Origin: Mesotaenium endlicherianum
Lineage: Eukaryota; Streptophyta; Zygnematophyceae; Zygnematales; Mesotaeniaceae
Direction of reading: 5' to 3'
Length of the DNA: 24,002 nt
Assembly (NCBI GenBank): GCA_009602735.1
Contig: WELA01012279.1
Location: 445,289-469,290 of the forward strand
Below are positions 20,023-24,002 of this stretch, piece by piece. Both the position numbers and the translations under genes were made by a program. Each line of letters opens with the position of its first letter. Positions within the stretch are counted from its first letter, which is position 1. The notes under the pieces were generated by a model that saw only the letters and a list, made by a program, of their open reading frames with translations, made no database searches and was not told the DNA's origin.

Positions 20023-20741
20023 TGTAATGAATCAGTATATTAGTGGATATAATATTCATTTAAATCTAATAGTTAATTAAGTTCAGCCTGCTGAACTTTA
20101 GTTAATAGTTAGTCTGCTGGACTTTACATAATTATCAGTTTAATGACTCGGCCGAAAGCAGCAGGCTGAAGTCAACTTAAGTCAGCTTGCTGACACATTC
20201 TTTGACAGCCAGCTGACTTCCGTGCTCGGTAGCAGCGAACTGCCTTGATATGCATCTAAGTACGACATGCTAGATGAATGGCCAGATGACATCCCTATGA
20301 TGGATGGCTATTCGGGATGATGGGAGATGGCGGTGGATTTGGTTAACCGAGGTCCTACCAACGTGGTTAACTCCCGGGTAGGCGGTGCCATCGCACTGAC
20401 CGTTGAACAGTAAACTCATTCCATGTACATATGCTAGGCATTGCTCTCGAGTTCGGCATTCGGAAACGAGGCCAACTCTCTTGTACAGCTTACTGAGAGA
20501 GATCTGAATCCAAGGCGAGAAGCCATTGATACGCACTGTCTTCTAACCTTGCTTATGTATGAGTTTACTGATTTGCATCATTGATGCTAGTTTACTCGCA
20601 TTTGACTTACGAGTATTATTCCCTGCTAGTGTATTGTCCTTTGCCGTTTAACTAGTTAACGGAAATACCATAAAGATTACTTGCTGATATAAAGATCTTT
20701 ATTAATTGTTAATCGCCTATTTGGTAAGTCGATTCATTTCA
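20023..20741 (+). repeat. 5' LTR of the gypsy element
   Basis: Begins TGTAATGAATC and ends GATTCATTTCA, an 11-bp terminal inverted repeat with one mismatch. The primer-binding site starts two bases after its end. The first 200 bp carry several short palindromes built on CAGC/GCTG, the best being AAGTTCAGC-CT-GCTGAACTT at 20079-20098 and GTCAGC-TT-GCTGAC at 20181-20194. Confidence 0.92.
20688..20693 (+). promoter_or_regulatory. Possible TATA box in the 5' LTR
   Basis: TATAAA lies 48 bp before the LTR end. Initiation about 30 bp downstream would leave a very short R-U5, so its use is uncertain. Confidence 0.3.
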
Positions 20742-20742
20742 G

Positions 20743-20754
20743 TGGTATCGGAGC
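20743..20754 (+). other. Primer-binding site of the gypsy element
   Basis: TGGTATCGGAGC, complementary to the initiator tRNA-Met 3' end apart from one G-U wobble. It lies one base after the LTR and 21 nt before the gag ATG. Confidence 0.88.
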
Positions 20755-20775
20755 AGTTATCACAGTCTTCTTTGT

Positions 20776-22254
20776 ATGGTAAGGACAAGGTCTCAAACTA
20801 GCAACTCCCGAGACATGGAGAACCAGGATAACGAGAATGTCGAAAACCAGGCGGAAAGCCATGTAGCGGGAAACCGTACCTATTCGGAAGCAGTAGCGGA
20901 TACTGCAGCTAGGGAGGCTGCAGATGAGGCAGCTGCTATTGCCTCAGTCGCAGCTCAGCAAGCTGAGGAGGAGATAGCCAGACTAGAAGCTGAACAAGTA
21001 GCAAAGGCCGCTGAAGATATACAAAGGAGGGAAGGACAGCCAGCTGACGAGCGCACTGTTGAAGAACTTATGGCATCAAGGGCCAATGTTCTGAACCCAC
21101 CTCCTGCCGTACAACTCAATGTACCCCTAGGTCAAATACGTGACCGGCTGAATGCGGCAGGAATTGCTGCTGCAGGAGCAAGAGGGATTGTTGAGGACAC
21201 TACTCAGCGAGTAGATGCCAATGCTGCTGCTGCATTTGCTAATCTACCACCCCAAAATGTAGACTTGGGAGCATTGTTCGTTCAGATGCAGTCGCAAATG
21301 GCGACCATGTATCAGTCCCAGCAGGAGGACAAAAGAATCATAATGTCCCTACTCCGGGACAGAGACCAACTGGGGTCTCACACCACTAGTGGTGGTGGCC
21401 GAGGGCCTAGTAAGCCCAAGCCGAAACCTCCCCAGGACTATGATCCTGAGGGAAACAGAAAATATTACCTGATCAAGTTTCTCGCGGATGTTGAGCAGTG
21501 GCTGGAGAACTACCCAGAACTGCAAGATTACGAGAAGGTCAGGCACACCGGTGCGCTACTGAAAGGCAGTGCCGCAGACTGGTGGCTTTACTGGAAGGAA
21601 GAGCGTAAGGCTCGGCAACTCGGTGACCCTACGTGGGTAGAGTTTGTCGAGAAGTTGCATGAGAAGTTTGATGTCATCAACCAGCAGGAGAAAGCTATCT
21701 ATGCGATGATCTCCCTGACACTGAAGCAGACCACTTCAGTTGCTGAGTTTGCTCAAAAGTTCCAAGAGAACATGATGAAGCAGCCTGATTTGCCAGAACG
21801 GTATAGGATAGCATACTTCAGGTATGGCTTGAAATCCGAGGTCTCTGGTCATTTTGCTGAGAAAAAGTATGAGAAACTGGCTGACTTGATCCAGGATGCT
21901 GACGCCTGGGATCAGCAGCAGTTCAATCACAAGCGCCAGAGTAACGCTTTGGTGTCTAAGATTGTCAAAAAGCCCCACGGTTCCTACAATGCAGTTGAAG
22001 GAGACCAGGCTGAGGATAATCAGGGTGATGAATATGAGTATGAGTACAATGCTATTCAGTCTAGAGGTAGAGGTGGTCCCTCTCGAGGTGGCTATGGAAG
22101 GGGTGGTGGTAGGACTAAGCCGAGACCAGCCTCAGCAAAATCTACTTGCTACCATTGTCAGCAGAAAGGCCACTACAGAGAACAGTGTCCGGTCAAGCAC
22201 CTGCCTAAGGTCGAGAGAAAAGACCAGCCTTTAAAAGACAGCAACAGTCAGTAA
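20776..22254 (+). CDS. gag: Gag polyprotein of the Ty3/gypsy element
   Basis: This is the 492-residue structural protein that assembles the virus-like particle and packages element RNA. Residues about 30-85 are Ala/Glu/Gln-rich and probably form a coiled coil ([20 protein letters not shown]). Residues about 225-390 match the retrotransposon gag core ([25 protein letters not shown], then [14 protein letters not shown]). An Arg/Gly-rich RNA-binding stretch (about 430-450) precedes one CCHC zinc knuckle, C458-X2-C461-X4-H466-X4-C471. The ATG at 20776 follows the primer-binding site closely and is the first in frame. The last 46 nt overlap the pol frame and contain the frameshift signal; the stop codon (22252-22254) lies in the top of its hairpin. 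Most ribosomes would end here and yield Gag alone. Confidence 0.96.
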   Translation: MVRTRSQTSNSRDMENQDNENVENQAESHVAGNRTYSEAVADTAAREAADEAAAIASVAAQQAEEEIARLEAEQVAKAAEDIQRREGQPADERTVEELMASRANVLNPPPAVQLNVPLGQIRDRLNAAGIAAAGARGIVEDTTQRVDANAAAAFANLPPQNVDLGALFVQMQSQMATMYQSQQEDKRIIMSLLRDRDQLGSHTTSGGGRGPSKPKPKPPQDYDPEGNRKYYLIKFLADVEQWLENYPELQDYEKVRHTGALLKGSAADWWLYWKEERKARQLGDPTWVEFVEKLHEKFDVINQQEKAIYAMISLTLKQTTSVAEFAQKFQENMMKQPDLPERYRIAYFRYGLKSEVSGHFAEKKYEKLADLIQDADAWDQQQFNHKRQSNALVSKIVKKPHGSYNAVEGDQAEDNQGDEYEYEYNAIQSRGRGGPSRGGYGRGGGRTKPRPASAKSTCYHCQQKGHYREQCPVKHLPKVERKDQPLKDSNSQ

Positions 22255-22343
22255 TCCAGTCTACTGACTGTGAGGATGCTAGAGATAGTGAGTCGTCACT
22301 AGCTGCCCTCGTAGCAGGTATTATGGGTCCTGCTGAACTGGAT
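22230..22343 (+). promoter_or_regulatory. Programmed -1 frameshift signal (slippery site, hairpin, possible pseudoknot)
   Basis: The heptamer T TTA AAA (22230-22236) sits in the gag frame in the canonical X XXY YYZ form. After a 7-nt spacer, ACAGTCAGTA (22244-22253) pairs perfectly with TACTGACTGT (22262-22271) around an 8-nt loop. Loop bases ATCCAGT (22254-22260) can pair with ACTGGAT (22337-22343), which would make a long-range pseudoknot. A second hairpin, TAGTGA-GTCG-TCACTA (22286-22301), lies between. Frames agree: pol is -1 to gag and opens at 22209. Confidence 0.88.
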
Positions 22344-24002
22344 TCACTATGCATGCCTGACAAACAGATAAAGGAGACCATCAGCAATATAGACGTCCAG
22401 AGAGTGCACACTCTGGATGCTCTTGTTCCACCTGATGTCCAACATTTCTTTGCTACGTCAGGAGAACAATGCGAAAGTCAGGAAAAGACAGTCCCCCCTA
22501 TCCTACTGCATTGCATGATTGCAGGTAGGAAGGTGAGGGCATTTGTTGACGGAGGGGCGTCACATACTTTTATCCACAAGGACTTAGTTAAGCGGCTAAG
22601 GCTGCCTACTGTCACCCAAGGGAATAGAAAAATATTCCTTGGAGATGCCTCAAGTATCCCGGGAGGAGTTATAACCAAGCCTATTGAGGTCCAGTTAGGT
22701 TCTGGCATTGCAGTTCTAACTGAAACGCTTACATTTGAGGTACTCAACACTGGCTTTTATGATCTCGTGCTAGGCAGGTCCTGGCTTAATAGACATCAAG
22801 CTGAAGTGTGTTGGAGCAGAGGTACAGTTAAAGTGAGAGGAGCCAGTGATGGGCAGACTGACTTGGCACCCACCAGTGCAAGTGCTCTTGTCCTGTGTGG
22901 ATGGCAAATGAAGGAAAAGAAGAGGCTTCCAGAAGGATGCAAGTTGCTGAATGCAATGGAGTTCGTCAAAAGCTGGAACCAGAAGGAAGACAGAATGTTC
23001 TGTCTGCTGCTAAGAGAGGTACCTCCTCAACCTGAAGAAGTGGTTGAGAAAAAGGTACACCCTCCGGAACACCCTACTGCTGCAAACATTGTTGCTCAGT
23101 ACACGGATGTGTTTAATATGCCTCCAGGACTACCCCCTAAGCGGGAAGTAGATCATAGGATTGATTTATTACCTGGTAGCCAGCCACCCTGGCAACGCAC
23201 GTATGGCTTGTCTTATTTGGAGAGTGAGGAGTTGAAAACACAGATTGCAGAGCTGGAGGAAAATGGTTACATTTCTCCCAGTAAATCACCGTACGGCGCA
23301 CCTATCCTATTTGTTAAGAAAAAGGATGGCAGTATGCGGATGTGTGTGGATTACAGAGCCCTGAACAGAATTACAGTAAAAAGCAAGTATGCTTTGCCCA
23401 GAATCGAGGACTTGCTTGATACCCTGTCTGGCGCTAAGGTGTTCAGTAAGATAGATCTCAAGAGTGGTTATCATCAAATCAGAATTGCTGAGGGGGATGA
23501 ACACAAGACTGCCTTCCGCACACGTTATGGACACTATGAGTTTAACGTGATGCCATTTGGACTGACTAATGCTCCTGCTACCTTCATGGGGGCTATGAAT
23601 GACTTTTTCAGACCTTATTTGGATAAGTTTGTGCAAGTTTTCCTGGATGATATTTTAATTTTCTCTAAAGATGAAGCTCAGCACACTGAACACTTAAAAA
23701 CAGTCCTGGACACTCTACGGAAAAATCACTTATATGCTAAAATGAGCAAGTGTGATTTCTTTAAGGAAAGTATTGAATTCTTAGGCCACGTTGTCAGTAA
23801 GGAGGGCATCAGTGTGGATCCTAAGAAAGTCCAGACCATAAAGGACTGGCCAGTACCACAGTCCGTCTCTGAAGTTAGATCCTTCCTCGGGTTGGCTAAC
23901 TACTATAGGAGATCTATTGAGAATAATTCCACAAAGGCCAGTAAACTGATTGACCTTACTAAGAAAGACATCGGGTATGTGTGGGGGGAAGAGCAGCAGG
24001 CT
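22236..24002 (+). CDS. pol: Pol (protease, reverse transcriptase) of the Ty3/gypsy element, partial
   Basis: Made as a Gag-Pol fusion through the -1 shift; the frame is open from 22209 to the window edge with no stop. The retropepsin-like protease has its active site as [12 protein letters not shown] (Asp codon 22548-22550) and a later DLVLGRSWL motif typical of the fold's second half. Reverse transcriptase follows with [63 protein letters not shown] and the catalytic FLDD (23640-23651), a common gypsy variant of YxDD. The last residues ([16 protein letters not shown]... then YVWGEEQQ) belong to the start of the connection/RNase H region. Integrase and any chromodomain are outside. The product copies element RNA into DNA and processes Gag. 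Confidence 0.97.

Larger units (their letters stand above)
20023..24002 (+). mobile_element. Ty3/gypsy LTR retrotransposon, 3' part outside window
   Basis: Order: 719-bp LTR, primer-binding site, gag, then protease and reverse transcriptase in the -1 frame. No stop codon or frameshift lesion is seen in gag or in 1.77 kb of pol, so the copy looks young and possibly active. It inserted 42 bp after the TRIM-like element; the 5 bp before it are AATAA, whose partner copy would lie outside the window. RNase H, integrase and the 3' LTR are not visible. Confidence 0.95.

Noticed and set aside
23307-23636. 109-codon minus-strand ORF
   Set aside because: Exact shadow of the conserved reverse transcriptase frame.
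1-24002. Search for CRISPR arrays, bacterial operons or tRNA/rRNA genes
   Set aside because: Repeats present are microsatellites, minisatellites or LTRs; no cloverleaf or rRNA-like stretch was noticed, though a dedicated tRNA scan was not possible.

Overview
The window looks like nuclear DNA of a green plant-lineage eukaryote. It holds two intron-rich protein genes, both most similar in layout to plant versions of their families (N-terminal asparagine amidohydrolase, and the NRT3/NAR2 nitrate-transport partner). It also holds plant-style LTR retrotransposons primed by initiator tRNA-Met. Large introns, heavy repeat load and a patchwork of GC-rich and AT-rich stretches would suit a streptophyte alga such as a stonewort. 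That placement is inference from family resemblance; no species-specific marker was seen.

Layout. (1) 1-5954, GC-rich, + strand: a seven-exon NTAN1-type gene whose 5' end lies outside the window. Its introns are full of alternating purine-pyrimidine (TG/CG/CA) tracts and minisatellites. A possible poly(A) signal lies near 6462. (2) About 6.2-11.8 kb: AT-rich sequence with no recognisable gene. It contains a strong G-quadruplex motif and one unexplained 224-codon minus-strand ORF. (3) 12126-14296, + strand: a complete five-exon NRT3/NAR2 gene (210 aa), with a possible leader intron and upstream ORF. (4) 14.9-16.6 kb: nothing recognised. (5) 16629-19430: a decayed, lysine/glutamate-rich, partly coiled-coil coding region with frameshifts and stops. 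It is split by a 1261-bp antisense solo LTR with a perfect 5-bp target duplication (GTAGA); removing the LTR and one GTAGA copy restores the reading frame. (6) 19476-19980: a 505-bp LTR-internal-LTR structure with primer-binding site and purine tract but no coding capacity, resembling a TRIM element. (7) 20023 to the window end: an intact-looking Ty3/gypsy element with 719-bp 5' LTR, primer-binding site, gag, and pol cut by the window edge inside or just after reverse transcriptase.

The most striking item is the gag-pol junction. The pol frame lies at -1 relative to gag. The 46-nt overlap contains the slippery heptamer T TTA AAA, a 7-nt spacer and a perfect 10-bp hairpin spanning the gag stop codon. 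The hairpin loop is complementary to a site about 76 nt downstream, so a pseudoknot is possible. This is a complete candidate programmed -1 frameshift signal. The solo LTR and the gypsy LTR share identical 11-bp termini, and the TRIM-like element and the gypsy element share an identical 12-nt primer-binding site. The right-hand third is therefore a nest of related retroelements of different ages.
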